This document shows positions 8,128-15,391 of a stretch of DNA of 16,219 nucleotides, in pieces. This DNA comes from CADAWZ01 sp045114665 (lineage in GTDB: Bacteria > Vulcanimicrobiota > CADAWZ01), in NCBI GenBank assembly GCA_045114665.1, contig JBGUKW010000259.1, positions 1 through 16,219 of the forward strand, read 5' to 3'. The position numbers were made by a program, and so were the translations under genes. Under the pieces are notes generated by a model. That model was not told the DNA's origin. It made no database searches and saw nothing but the letters and a program-made list of their open reading frames with translations. Positions within the stretch are counted from its first letter, which is position 1; each line of letters begins with the position of its first letter.

Positions 8128-8889
8128 TTAAGTATTTGACAAAATTTTCAATGTTTGGGAAAGATTAACGACAACTGAATCCAAATCTGCTTCACTGAGA
8201 TTTCTCAAAATACTAAGTAATTCAACATCATTAGTTTCTCTAAAAATATGTACTAATTTTAAGACTAAAACTTCCCCAACAGTCCTTGAATCTAAGCCTT
8301 GTCCAAAACTAAGCCCATAATGTGAAAGAAATTCACTAATGCCTCCCATAAATCCACTTCCTATGGCATTGAATTTCCACTCACTTTTATATTTATATAT
8401 TTCACCTACAACGACAGCAGTTTCATTATAAAAATCTTCTGTCAAATCATATCTTATAATCTCTTTATTTGTACTTTGATCCACCAATCTAATAAAAGCA
8501 TTGGACACTTGTCCAAAATTTTGTCCTCTCTCTTCTGCTTTATAAATTGTAACACCAAATACTATTTTTTGAACTTGATGTGGAATCTTAGACAAATCAA
8601 CCATTATCTGTTCATCATCATTTTGTTCATAATCATAGGAACCGACTAAATTATCTCCCATGTGAATTACGGAACCAGAAGGATGTTGTAAATTTCCAAA
8701 GTACACAAAATCAGATTTATCCCTGCAAATACCATTTTCATCACATAATAAAACAGAGGCATCGAGATCAAAATCATAGCTCGAATAAGAATCATTTGCA
8801 TGCCACCCCAATCCGACCATTATCTTTTTTAAGGAAGGGTTATTTTTTGTCAAACTAACTTTTTGACCTTTTCTCAAACTTATAGCCAT
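8128..8889 (-). CDS. terD: TerD-family protein with a C-terminal helical extension
   Basis: A 253-residue protein. Residues 1 to about 195 are a canonical TerD domain: KGQKVSLTKNNPSLKK, GLGWHANDS, YDFDLDASVLL (Ca2+ loop, about 38-48), MGDNLVG, YEQNDDEQI, VTIYKAEERGQNFGQV and GSGFMGG. TerD proteins are normally about 190 residues. The extra tail (about 197-253: VGEVLVLKLVHIFRET, LLSILRNLSEADLDSVVVN) looks helical and amphipathic, so it could be an oligomerisation or partner-docking module. The ATG has GAGGGA upstream. It starts 13 bp after the nrnA stop codon, and its ribosome site lies in that gap, so transcription continues from the translation-factor operon unless an unseen promoter lies within nrnA. 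It is the first gene of the Ter cluster. Confidence 0.9.
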   Translation of the reverse strand: MAISLRKGQKVSLTKNNPSLKKIMVGLGWHANDSYSSYDFDLDASVLLCDENGICRDKSDFVYFGNLQHPSGSVIHMGDNLVGSYDYEQNDDEQIMVDLSKIPHQVQKIVFGVTIYKAEERGQNFGQVSNAFIRLVDQSTNKEIIRYDLTEDFYNETAVVVGEIYKYKSEWKFNAIGSGFMGGISEFLSHYGLSFGQGLDSRTVGEVLVLKLVHIFRETNDVELLSILRNLSEADLDSVVVNLSQTLKILSNT

Positions 8890-8902
8890 TTAATTTCCCT
8901 CT

Positions 8903-9871
8903 TTATAAATCTCTCTTAATTTTTTCAACCAGTTCCATAATTAAATCTTTTGATTCAAGTGTGCAACCTGAAGCCAAAAGATGACCTCCACCACCATAGG
9001 CAAGAGCATAATCTCTTATTGGGTGATCATTTGAAGAAGACCTCAAACTCACAGAAATTGTTCCATCTTCCTTTTCAGTAAAAAGACAAAAAACAATACA
9101 TCCATCGATCATGTTTAAAGTTTCAGGCAATCTTCCCAAATCTTTTTTAGAAAGTCCAAATTCCTGCATTTTTTCAAAAGTCAAATGACTCCAAATAAAT
9201 TTTCCGCCACATTCACTTTTTAAATTTGTCATCAAATAACCTGAAAGTCTTACAAACTCCAACTTATTACTCAAAAATGCTTTTTTTGAGGCAAGGCTTG
9301 TATCAGCCCCAAGCATTAAAAGCTGTCTTGCAATATCAAATGTTTTTTCTGTTGTATTTGAATATCTAAAACCACCTGTATCTGAAATTATAGAAAGATA
9401 AAGAGCTGTAGCCATTTCACTATCTATATTAATTTCCATTAAATTTAAAAGATCAAAAATCATCTCTCCCACAGCCGAAGCAGAAATATCAATAAATGAC
9501 TCATCAGCTACAAGAGTATTTCCAACATGGTGGTCTATATTAATAACAGTCTTTGCTATATTTTTTGGAATAATATTCTCAGGAACTCGTTTCAAATTTG
9601 TACATTCCATAAAAACAAGTGTATCAAAAATTTCATCTGGAAGAGAAAATACAAATTTGTCAACATTCCTTAAAAATTTTAAATTATCTGGAATTAAATC
9701 ATGGGACATACAGACAGTTTTTATTCCAAGAGAATTTAACCCTAAAGAAAGTGCTGTCATCGATCCTAAATCATCTCCATCAATATTTACATGTGGAATC
9801 AAAATAACAGACTTTGATTTTTTCAATACATCACCAATTCTTTTTAATGATTCTAAATCTTTATTTTCCAT
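8903..9871 (-). CDS. nrnA: DHH/DHHA1 phosphoesterase, NrnA type (oligoribonuclease / pAp phosphatase)
   Basis: A 322-residue cytoplasmic enzyme of the NrnA/GdpP class. Members degrade 2-5-mer RNA ('nanoRNA'), pAp, or linear cyclic-dinucleotide products such as pApA, using Mn2+. Visible motifs: HVNIDGDDLGS (27-37; His27, Asp31, Asp33), DHH (113-115), SDTGGF (163-168, Asp164) and the DHHA1 substrate motif GGGGH (293-297). At motif II, where an Asp is usual, the sequence is FMECTNLKR, with Glu89 in its place. This is conservative but worth noting. Length is typical (about 310-325). The ATG has TAGGTGA upstream. It follows rbfA, a common order in Firmicutes and other lineages, and supports an RNA-turnover role beside translation genes. 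Substrate preference cannot be read from sequence. Confidence 0.9.
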   Translation of the reverse strand: MENKDLESLKRIGDVLKKSKSVILIPHVNIDGDDLGSMTALSLGLNSLGIKTVCMSHDLIPDNLKFLRNVDKFVFSLPDEIFDTLVFMECTNLKRVPENIIPKNIAKTVINIDHHVGNTLVADESFIDISASAVGEMIFDLLNLMEINIDSEMATALYLSIISDTGGFRYSNTTEKTFDIARQLLMLGADTSLASKKAFLSNKLEFVRLSGYLMTNLKSECGGKFIWSHLTFEKMQEFGLSKKDLGRLPETLNMIDGCIVFCLFTEKEDGTISVSLRSSSNDHPIRDYALAYGGGGHLLASGCTLESKDLIMELVEKIKRDL

Positions 9872-9884
9872 AATTCACCTATTA

Positions 9885-9919
9885 AATGGGGCTGTTGGCA
9901 ATAAAGCCACAGCCCCATT
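9885..9919 (-). terminator. Stable hairpin between rbfA and nrnA
   Basis: A stem of 14 pairs with one bulged base (9906-9919 with 9885-9899) and a 6-base loop starts 7 bp after the rbfA stop. It is the most G/C-rich local structure in the operon. On the minus strand it is followed by ATTTAATAGG, a poor U-tract, and nrnA's ribosome site is only about 8 nt on. A processing, stability or partial-termination element is more likely than a full terminator. The plus-strand side has a T-rich tail. Confidence 0.5.
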
Positions 9920-9926
9920 ATTATTT

Positions 9927-10334
9927 TTATTCTTCTATTTCCTCTTCTTCAGTTTCTTCTTCTGCTCGTCCTGCAGATAAAGCCAATTTTTTATCTTCTG
10001 CTCGAGCTTTATCTATCAATTGAGAAATTCTAACACCATTCTCGATAGATTCATCAAGAGCAAATGACAAATCAGGAATTTGTCTTAAACTCAACTCAGG
10101 AGCTATTTTTCTTTTTATATACCCCTTTGCACTGTTTAAGCCCTCTAATGTATCATTTTTTTCTTTATCTGAACCAAATACACTTATATATATTTTTGCA
10201 TGTCGAAGATCTGGAGAAATTTTTACTTCATTTATTCCTGCAAAACCTATGCGAGGATCTTTTAATTCTCTTATTACTTCACTCACAAGTTCTCTTATAA
10301 GATGTCCTACTTTCTCTAAGCGAAAACTTCCCAT
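9927..10334 (-). CDS. rbfA: Ribosome-binding factor A
   Basis: RbfA binds the immature 30S subunit near the 5' end of 16S rRNA and helps its late maturation, especially under cold stress. This 135-residue protein begins MGSFRLEKVGHLIRELVSEV and has the family landmarks KDPRIGFAGINEVKISPDL (about 26-44), AKIYISVFG, LNSAKGYIKRKI, LSLRQIPDLSFALDES (about 81-96) and GVRISQLID. Family length is about 115-135; the acidic tail EEETEEEEIEE extends the core. The ATG lies 4 bp after the infB stop, with AAGGT overlapping the infB end, which suggests translational coupling. Confidence 0.95.
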   Translation of the reverse strand: MGSFRLEKVGHLIRELVSEVIRELKDPRIGFAGINEVKISPDLRHAKIYISVFGSDKEKNDTLEGLNSAKGYIKRKIAPELSLRQIPDLSFALDESIENGVRISQLIDKARAEDKKLALSAGRAEEETEEEEIEE

Positions 10335-10338
10335 AAAA

Positions 10339-13296
10339 TTATCTGACCTTTTCCTTCATAATATATGCTTCTATTGTATCTCCAACCTGAATATCATTGA
10401 AGTTTTCAACAGTTATACCACACTCAAACCCTTCTATAACTTCTCTTACATCATCTTTGAAGCGTTTAAGTGATTCAATCTTGCCTTCATGAATCAATTT
10501 CTTATTTCTGTAAATCTTCAAATCAGAGTTTCTCATTACCTTTCCACTTGAAACATAACTTCCTGCAATAACTCCTACTTTTGAAGCCTTGAACAACTGT
10601 CTTACTTCTGCAGTACCTGTCAAAACAGATTCATATTCTGGCTCTAACATTCCCTTCATTGCAGACTGAATATCTTCAATCATTCTGTAAATAACATCAT
10701 AATTTCTGATTGCAACTTTTTCTTGGTCTGCAAGTTTTTTGATATTAGCTTCCATTTTTATATTAAAGCCAATAATTAGAGAATTTGAAGCTCGTGCAAG
10801 AAGTACATCAGATTCGCTAATAACTCCAACAGCTCCATGAATTACATTTACTTTTACTTCATCATCTGGAAGTTTTGCAAGTGAATGTTTTATTGCTTCA
10901 ACAGAACCATTGCTATCGGCCTTAATGAGAACATCAAGCTGTTTCTTTTCACCTTCTGACATAGTTTTAAATATGTCTTGAAGTGTAGTTCTTGGACCAG
11001 ATACAAGATGTCTCTCTCTATCTCTTATCTGCCTCTCGTCAGAAATTTGTCTTGCCATTTTGTCGTCTTTAACAACTCTCAAAATATCTCCAGCATTTGG
11101 AAGTTCTGTAAGACCGACAATTTCAACAGGAATTGAAGGAGTTGCTTTTTTAACTCTTTCGCCTCTCTCATTTATCAAAACCCTGACTTTACCACTTGTT
11201 AAACCAGCAATTACAGAATCACCAGGTTTCAAAGTACCCTTTTGAACAAGGACAGTTGCCATACAACCTAAGCCCTTATCAAGTCTTGATTCAAGAATAA
11301 CTCCATAAGCTCTTCTTCTTGGATTTGCTTTCAATTCTTGAATATCAGCAACAAGTGTAATCATTTCGAGAAGATCATCTATTCCCATTTTTGCCTTTGC
11401 AGAAACTGGAACACAAATAACATCTCCTCCCCAATCTTCAGGGATTAAACCATGTTCTGAAAGTTGTTGTTTAACTCTCTCTGGATTTGAGCCAGGCTTG
11501 TCTATTTTATTTATTGCAACAATGATAGGAACTTTAGCAGCTTTTGCATGGTTTATAGCTTCTATTGTCTGAGGCATTACACCATCATCAGCAGCAACTA
11601 CCAAAACAGCTATATCAGTTACTTGAGCACCTCTTGCTCTCATAGCAGTAAATGCTTCATGACCTGGAGTATCGAGGAAAACAATTTTCTTAGAATCATG
11701 TTCAACAACATAAGCACCGATTTTCTGTGTAATTCCACCTGCTTCACCTGCTGTTACATTTGATTTTCTAATTGCATCTAAAAGTGATGTTTTTCCATGA
11801 TCGACATGTCCCAAAATTGTAACAACAGGAGGACGTGCAATCATAAATCTTGGATCATCTTCTTCATCTTCTTCAGAAACGACATCTTCCTTAAATTCAA
11901 CTTTTTCATGTGGAATCTCAAATAAATCAAGAATACTGAAAATCAAATCCTTGTCAAGTGAATGATTTACAGCTAACATTCTTCCATTTTGAAGAAGTTT
12001 CATCAATATATCAGAAGATTTTAAAGACAAAATAGATGCCAATTCTCCAATTGTTATAGGAAATGCTATTTCAAAAACTTCAGGTTTTACTTCTTCTATA
12101 ACTGTTTTTACAACATTTTTCTTAGGTGTTGCTTTCTTTACAGTTTTTTGAATAACTTTCTTTGGAGCTAATTCTTCAAAATCTTTATCCTTCTTTTCAT
12201 TACGCTGTCTTTGTTGTTTCTGGTTAATCTGACTTGGTTTTCCAAGTAAAGACATATCCATACCGTAATTTTTTTGTTGTTTTTGATTTCTTGAACTACT
12301 TTTTGCTGGTTTTTCAGGTTTATCTTTGTCTTGGAACATGGAAGCATCAAATTTCATTCCACCCATTCCACGACTTTGTCCATCTTTATTTTGTCCTTGT
12401 TTATTGCCAAAACCATCTTTTCCATCTCTATCTCTGCGGAAATTGCGGTTTTGTCCATCTCTATTTTGTCCTTGACCTTGTTGACCGCCCAAACCGTCTT
12501 TTCCATCTCTATCTCTGCGGAAACTGCGATTTTGTCCATCCTTATTTTGCCCTTGACCTTGTTGAGAACCCAAACCGTCTTTTCCGTCTCTATCTTTACG
12601 GAAATTGCGATTCTGTCCATCCTTATTTTGTCCTTGACTTTGTTGAGTACCTAAACTATCTTTTTTAACAAAGTTTTGAACTTTTTTTACTTCAGAATCA
12701 TTAATCTTTTTTTCCTTAATATTTTCTTTCACAGTATCAATCTTCTCAACATTTTTAACAGACTGTTTATTTTCTTTCAATGGTTGTTCTACTTTAACTT
12801 TTTCTTCACTAACTTTAGAAGTAATTTCAACCTTTTTCTGTGCAGAAGATTCTTTTTGTGGTTGAAACTGTTCAACTTTTTTCTGTTGTGGTTCTACTTT
12901 AGAGTCAACCTTTACAACATTTTCTTGTTTTTCAACTTTCTGCTCCATTTTAACAGGTTGCTTTTCAATTTTTTGTTCTGGTTTAATATGTTCTTTTATT
13001 TGTTCTTTAGGAGAAATAGAAACTGTTTTTATGTTATCTTGTTTTATTTCCTTTTTTTCCACTTTAACATCTGATTTTTCAGTTTTATCAACAGGTTTAG
13101 AAGGTACTGCCTTTAGAACCTCTTCCCCTTTAAACGCTCTTTTCATAATAACAGAGACCGCTTTACGTGCTACTGAATCATCAATTCCACTCTGATGAGA
13201 ACGAACATCGGCTCCTAAATCTTTTAAAACATCCATTACTTCTTTACTGCTGACAGAAAGCTGTTTTGCCAATTCATAAACCCTAATTTTTGCCAT
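10339..13296 (-). CDS. infB: Translation initiation factor IF-2
   Basis: IF-2 is the GTPase that brings fMet-tRNA to the 30S subunit and promotes 50S joining. This 985-residue copy starts with an IF2_N domain (KIRVYELAKQL, residues 3-13, to about 55). A long K/Q/E-rich linker follows, then a Gly/Gln/Asn/Arg-rich repeat array (about 214-312), a second IF2_N domain (about 415-475), and the GTPase: G1 GHVDHGKT (about 496), G2 GGITQKIGAY, G3 DTPGH (about 541), G4 NKID (about 594), G5 SAK. After that come domains II, III (SNGSVEAIKHSL) and the C-terminal tRNA-binding domain ending about residue 985. The ATG at 13296 has AAAGGA 9 nt upstream; a GTG two codons earlier is too close to it. It is preceded by a 158-bp structured leader and followed closely by rbfA. 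Confidence 0.97.
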   Translation of the reverse strand: MAKIRVYELAKQLSVSSKEVMDVLKDLGADVRSHQSGIDDSVARKAVSVIMKRAFKGEEVLKAVPSKPVDKTEKSDVKVEKKEIKQDNIKTVSISPKEQIKEHIKPEQKIEKQPVKMEQKVEKQENVVKVDSKVEPQQKKVEQFQPQKESSAQKKVEITSKVSEEKVKVEQPLKENKQSVKNVEKIDTVKENIKEKKINDSEVKKVQNFVKKDSLGTQQSQGQNKDGQNRNFRKDRDGKDGLGSQQGQGQNKDGQNRSFRRDRDGKDGLGGQQGQGQNRDGQNRNFRRDRDGKDGFGNKQGQNKDGQSRGMGGMKFDASMFQDKDKPEKPAKSSSRNQKQQKNYGMDMSLLGKPSQINQKQQRQRNEKKDKDFEELAPKKVIQKTVKKATPKKNVVKTVIEEVKPEVFEIAFPITIGELASILSLKSSDILMKLLQNGRMLAVNHSLDKDLIFSILDLFEIPHEKVEFKEDVVSEEDEEDDPRFMIARPPVVTILGHVDHGKTSLLDAIRKSNVTAGEAGGITQKIGAYVVEHDSKKIVFLDTPGHEAFTAMRARGAQVTDIAVLVVAADDGVMPQTIEAINHAKAAKVPIIVAINKIDKPGSNPERVKQQLSEHGLIPEDWGGDVICVPVSAKAKMGIDDLLEMITLVADIQELKANPRRRAYGVILESRLDKGLGCMATVLVQKGTLKPGDSVIAGLTSGKVRVLINERGERVKKATPSIPVEIVGLTELPNAGDILRVVKDDKMARQISDERQIRDRERHLVSGPRTTLQDIFKTMSEGEKKQLDVLIKADSNGSVEAIKHSLAKLPDDEVKVNVIHGAVGVISESDVLLARASNSLIIGFNIKMEANIKKLADQEKVAIRNYDVIYRMIEDIQSAMKGMLEPEYESVLTGTAEVRQLFKASKVGVIAGSYVSSGKVMRNSDLKIYRNKKLIHEGKIESLKRFKDDVREVIEGFECGITVENFNDIQVGDTIEAYIMKEKVR
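12372..12655 (-). repeat. 81-bp in-frame tandem repeat inside infB
   Basis: Four units repeat with period 81 bp (75 bp between the last two on the minus strand, a two-codon deletion). The matching GTCCATC marks start at 12378, 12453, 12534 and 12615. Each unit codes for about 27 residues of the form NRNFRRDRDGKDGLGSQQGQ then GQNKDGQ. The units are nearly identical, which implies recent expansion and likely length variation between strains. The encoded stretch is charged, glycine-rich and certainly disordered. Confidence 0.9.
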
Positions 13297-13302
13297 TATC
13301 AC

Positions 13303-13460
13303 ACATCCTTTAAACGGTTTAAATAAAAACCGAAAATATAATTTTAAATTTATTAGACATTATCTCAGTATCATGGTCTTTTACTGAAATTCCTTCCGTC
13401 TGCAGAAAGCAGCTTTAGGCAACCCCGCATGTCCTACGGTTAACGGTCAATAAATTTCCA
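13303..13460 (-). promoter_or_regulatory. Foldable, pseudoknot-capable RNA leader upstream of infB
   Basis: The 158 bp between ylxR and infB has no coding potential and contains a more G/C-rich patch (about 13390-13450) than its surroundings. On the minus strand I can draw four elements in 5' to 3' order. First, a CCG/CGG stem (13437-13439/13425-13427) with a 7-nt loop. Second, a CTGC/GCAG stem (13409-13412/13400-13403). Third, an 8-bp stem with one G-U pair (13382-13389/13363-13370). Fourth, a CGGTTT/AAACCG stem (13327-13332/13315-13320) just before the infB ribosome site. The first loop (13429-13434) can pair with 13355-13360 to form a 6-bp pseudoknot. I do not recognise a named riboswitch or leader family. 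Possible roles are autoregulation of infB or a ligand-sensing element. Confidence 0.5.
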
Positions 13461-13796
13461 TCACAATGACCCCATTTCATCATTCTTTTCTTTACTATTC
13501 GACATATTTTGTAAAAAATCTACATATTTCATTATTTTTTCATAAGTTTCTTTAGTCATAGTATCAAAATATGTCTTTTTATATGATTTTACAGAAAAGA
13601 GTTTGTTGATACATTCCAAATCTCTGCATAAATAAACTCCTTTCCCATAATTTGTTGAAATATTCAATTTTTTATTAGAATCAAAATAAAATCTCAAAAG
13701 AAAATCCTTAGTTTTTCTTTTTCTGCAAACTATACACATTCTAACTGGTATATGTCTAACAACTGAAATATTATTCTCCATCTCTAATATCTTCAT
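13461..13796 (-). CDS. ylxR: YlxR / RnpM family RNA-binding protein
   Basis: A small basic protein of the YlxR (DUF448) family. Members bind RNA, and in Gram-positive bacteria RnpM is reported to bind RNase P RNA. The signature is IPVRMCIVCRKRKTKDFLLRF (about 17-37) with Cys21 and Cys24, then YGKGVYLCRDLECINK (about 50-65). Family length is about 90-100 residues; this frame gives 111. The start is uncertain. The ATG at 13796 has no clear ribosome site and overlaps nusA by 26 bp. A second in-frame ATG at 13781 (106 residues, 11-bp overlap) is equally possible. Overlap with nusA indicates translational coupling. Confidence 0.88.
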   Translation of the reverse strand: MKILEMENNISVVRHIPVRMCIVCRKRKTKDFLLRFYFDSNKKLNISTNYGKGVYLCRDLECINKLFSVKSYKKTYFDTMTKETYEKIMKYVDFLQNMSNSKEKNDEMGSL

Positions 13797-14925
13797 CTAT
13801 TATTTCTTTTTTGTCTGTTTCCATGTCATTGAGAACTTTAACTTTAGCAGCTTCAAAAGCCTTTGCATCTATTTCTTCTTTTTTGGACATATATTGACTT
13901 TCACTCAATATATCTATTTTCCAACCTGTCAAGCGAACTGCCAATCTAACATTTTGTCCCTCTTTACCTATTGCAAGAGAAAGTTGTTGATCTGGAACAA
14001 CTACAATGGCAGATTTATTAAATGAATCCAGTACAACCTTTAAAACTCTTGAAGGGTTTAAAGAATTGGCAATAAATACTTCTTGATTTGGATTCCAAGC
14101 AACTATATCTATTTTTTCATTTTTCAGTTCTTCAACAACAGCTTGAACTCTTGAACCTTTTGGACCAACACATGCTCCTACTGGATCAATTTTAGGATCT
14201 TTTGACTCGACAGCAATTTTTGAACGATTTCCAGGTTCTCTTACCACTCCTCTTACTACAATAACTCCTGATTTTATTTCAGGAACTTCATATTCAAAAA
14301 GTTTAGCAACAAACTCTGGATTAGACCTTGAAAGAACGATCTGAAGTCCTTTTTGAGTTTTTTCAGCCCTCAATATAAGAGCTTTAAATCTATCACCATA
14401 TTTAAAATGTTCTGATTCAACTTGTTCTTCAGCAGTCAATACTCCTTCTAATTTTCCTAAGTCAACATAGTAAGTCTTTTGTTCAGAATCAAATCTTTGA
14501 ACATTACAAGTAACAAGAGTATTTTCTTTTTTAGTAAATTCCTCAAAAATTACATCTCTCTCTGCTTCTCTTATGCGTTGAACTATAACTTGTTTAGCTG
14601 TCTGAGCTGCAATTCTACCAAAATCTGAAGGAGTTACAATAACACTAACAGTTTGACCTATAACAGCATCTTTATTAATTTTTATTGCATCAGAAAGAGA
14701 AATCTCAAACATTGAATTTTTAACTTTTTCTACAACTGTCTTAGGGGCTTTAGCTTCAATAGCTCCAGTAACCCTATTTATAATAACTGTTACTTCTTGA
14801 CTATTAACATAATTTCTTTTGTAGGCTGAAGTCAATGCATCTTCAATAGCACTACAAATAACTTCAAGCGGTATTTCACGCTCTTTTTCTATCTGCTTTA
14901 ATGCAGTAATAAAATCAGAATTCAC
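13771..14925 (-). CDS. nusA: Transcription termination/antitermination factor NusA
   Basis: NusA binds RNA polymerase and nascent RNA and controls pausing, intrinsic termination and rRNA antitermination. This 384-residue protein has the N-terminal RNAP-binding domain (NSDFITALKQIEKEREIP to about residue 125), an S1 domain (about 130-200: VTCNVQRFDSEQKTYYVDLG), and two KH domains containing DPVGACVGPKGSRV (about 232-245) and LAIGKEGQNVRLA (about 305-317). It lacks the C-terminal acidic repeats of E. coli NusA, as is usual outside proteobacteria. I chose GTG at 14925 because TTGGAGG lies 8 nt upstream and the resulting N-terminus matches the family. A TTG at 14940 would be part of the ribosome site. 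Confidence 0.96.
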   Translation of the reverse strand: MNSDFITALKQIEKEREIPLEVICSAIEDALTSAYKRNYVNSQEVTVIINRVTGAIEAKAPKTVVEKVKNSMFEISLSDAIKINKDAVIGQTVSVIVTPSDFGRIAAQTAKQVIVQRIREAERDVIFEEFTKKENTLVTCNVQRFDSEQKTYYVDLGKLEGVLTAEEQVESEHFKYGDRFKALILRAEKTQKGLQIVLSRSNPEFVAKLFEYEVPEIKSGVIVVRGVVREPGNRSKIAVESKDPKIDPVGACVGPKGSRVQAVVEELKNEKIDIVAWNPNQEVFIANSLNPSRVLKVVLDSFNKSAIVVVPDQQLSLAIGKEGQNVRLAVRLTGWKIDILSESQYMSKKEEIDAKAFEAAKVKVLNDMETDKKEIIDEDIRDGE

Positions 14926-14962
14926 GAAAATTTCCTCCAATAAGGACTATATTTTTAAACCT

Positions 14963-15001
14963 AAAAAAAACTTATGTTTTTCAATGTTTAAAAAACATAA
15001 G
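14963..15001 (-). terminator. Intrinsic terminator between rimP and nusA
   Basis: A perfect 11-bp stem (14991-15001/14971-14981, CTTATGTTTTT type) with a 9-base loop is followed on the minus strand by eight U residues (14963-14970). It lies 30 bp past the rimP stop and 38 bp before the nusA GTG. No promoter fits between it and nusA, so nusA is either expressed by read-through or controlled at this point. NusA itself affects intrinsic termination, so feedback is plausible. Confidence 0.8.
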
Positions 15002-15030
15002 CATTGACATTTTAAATATAAGAACAAAAA

Positions 15031-15315
15031 TCAACCCAATTCTGGAAATTGCTCACAATCTGAAATTCCAGGTGAAGAAACTTCTAAAAAATAAGGTTCT
15101 TTTATAATATCTATTTCATCGAGTTTTTTTGATATTCCCTTACTGAATTTTTCGCAGTCATCAGTGGAAATACCACCTTCTTTAGATATAATAATATCTA
15201 AAATATTTCTTGCTCCTTGCTTTACATAATCAGCTTTTACAAGTTCAACACCACAAAATTCAGCTGTTTTTTTAGCAATGGACTGAACTCTTTTTAATTT
15301 ATCTGGTGACAACAT
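15031..15315 (-). CDS. rimP: Ribosome maturation factor RimP, short form (N-terminal domain only)
   Basis: RimP helps 30S assembly. This 94-residue protein matches the N-terminal alpha/beta domain of the family: KLKRVQSIAKKTAEFCGVEL (about 6-25), ILDIIISKEGGISTDDCEKFSKGI (in part) and the family landmark LEVSSPGI (about 79-86). A normal RimP is about 150 residues and continues into a C-terminal SH3-like domain; here the frame stops 8 residues after SSPGI. No remnant of that domain is visible in the next 90 bp in any frame; a terminator lies there instead. The ATG at 15315 has TTGGGAG upstream; a TTG at 15333 would be within the ribosome site. It could be a lineage-specific minimal form or a degraded gene kept in frame. 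Confidence 0.8.
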   Translation of the reverse strand: MLSPDKLKRVQSIAKKTAEFCGVELVKADYVKQGARNILDIIISKEGGISTDDCEKFSKGISKKLDEIDIIKEPYFLEVSSPGISDCEQFPELG

Positions 15316-15331
15316 TTTAAAAAACACTCCC

Positions 15332-15360
15332 AAAAAAAAAGAGTGAGAAAAAACCCACTC
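15332..15360 (-). terminator. Leader terminator (attenuator) ahead of rimP
   Basis: A 7-bp stem with one G-U pair (15354-15360/15341-15347, GAGTGGG with CTCACTC) and a 6-base loop is followed on the minus strand by nine U residues (15332-15340). It lies about 25 nt downstream of the likely rimP transcription start and 17 bp before the ATG. Its 3' arm (CACTC) can also pair with GAGTG at 15325-15329, which contains the rimP ribosome site, so two folds compete. It may also stop rRNA read-through. Confidence 0.75.
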
Positions 15361-15391
15361 CGCAAAAATTCAGAGATTTAATTGTTTAAAT

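Noticed and set aside
12372..12655. CRISPR-like periodic repeats
   Set aside because: Units are contiguous 81-bp in-frame coding repeats with no spacers.
12168..12668. Several overlapping open frames on both strands over the infB repeat array
   Set aside because: They repeat with the 81-bp period of the IF-2 array and are shadows of infB; none has a ribosome site.
13390..13450. Resemblance of the infB leader to SRP RNA (GGGUUGCCU, CGGAAGGAA) or to the 3' part of a c-di-GMP-I riboswitch
   Set aside because: Only short strings match. Their order is wrong for SRP RNA, and the conserved 5' half of the c-di-GMP-I aptamer is missing.
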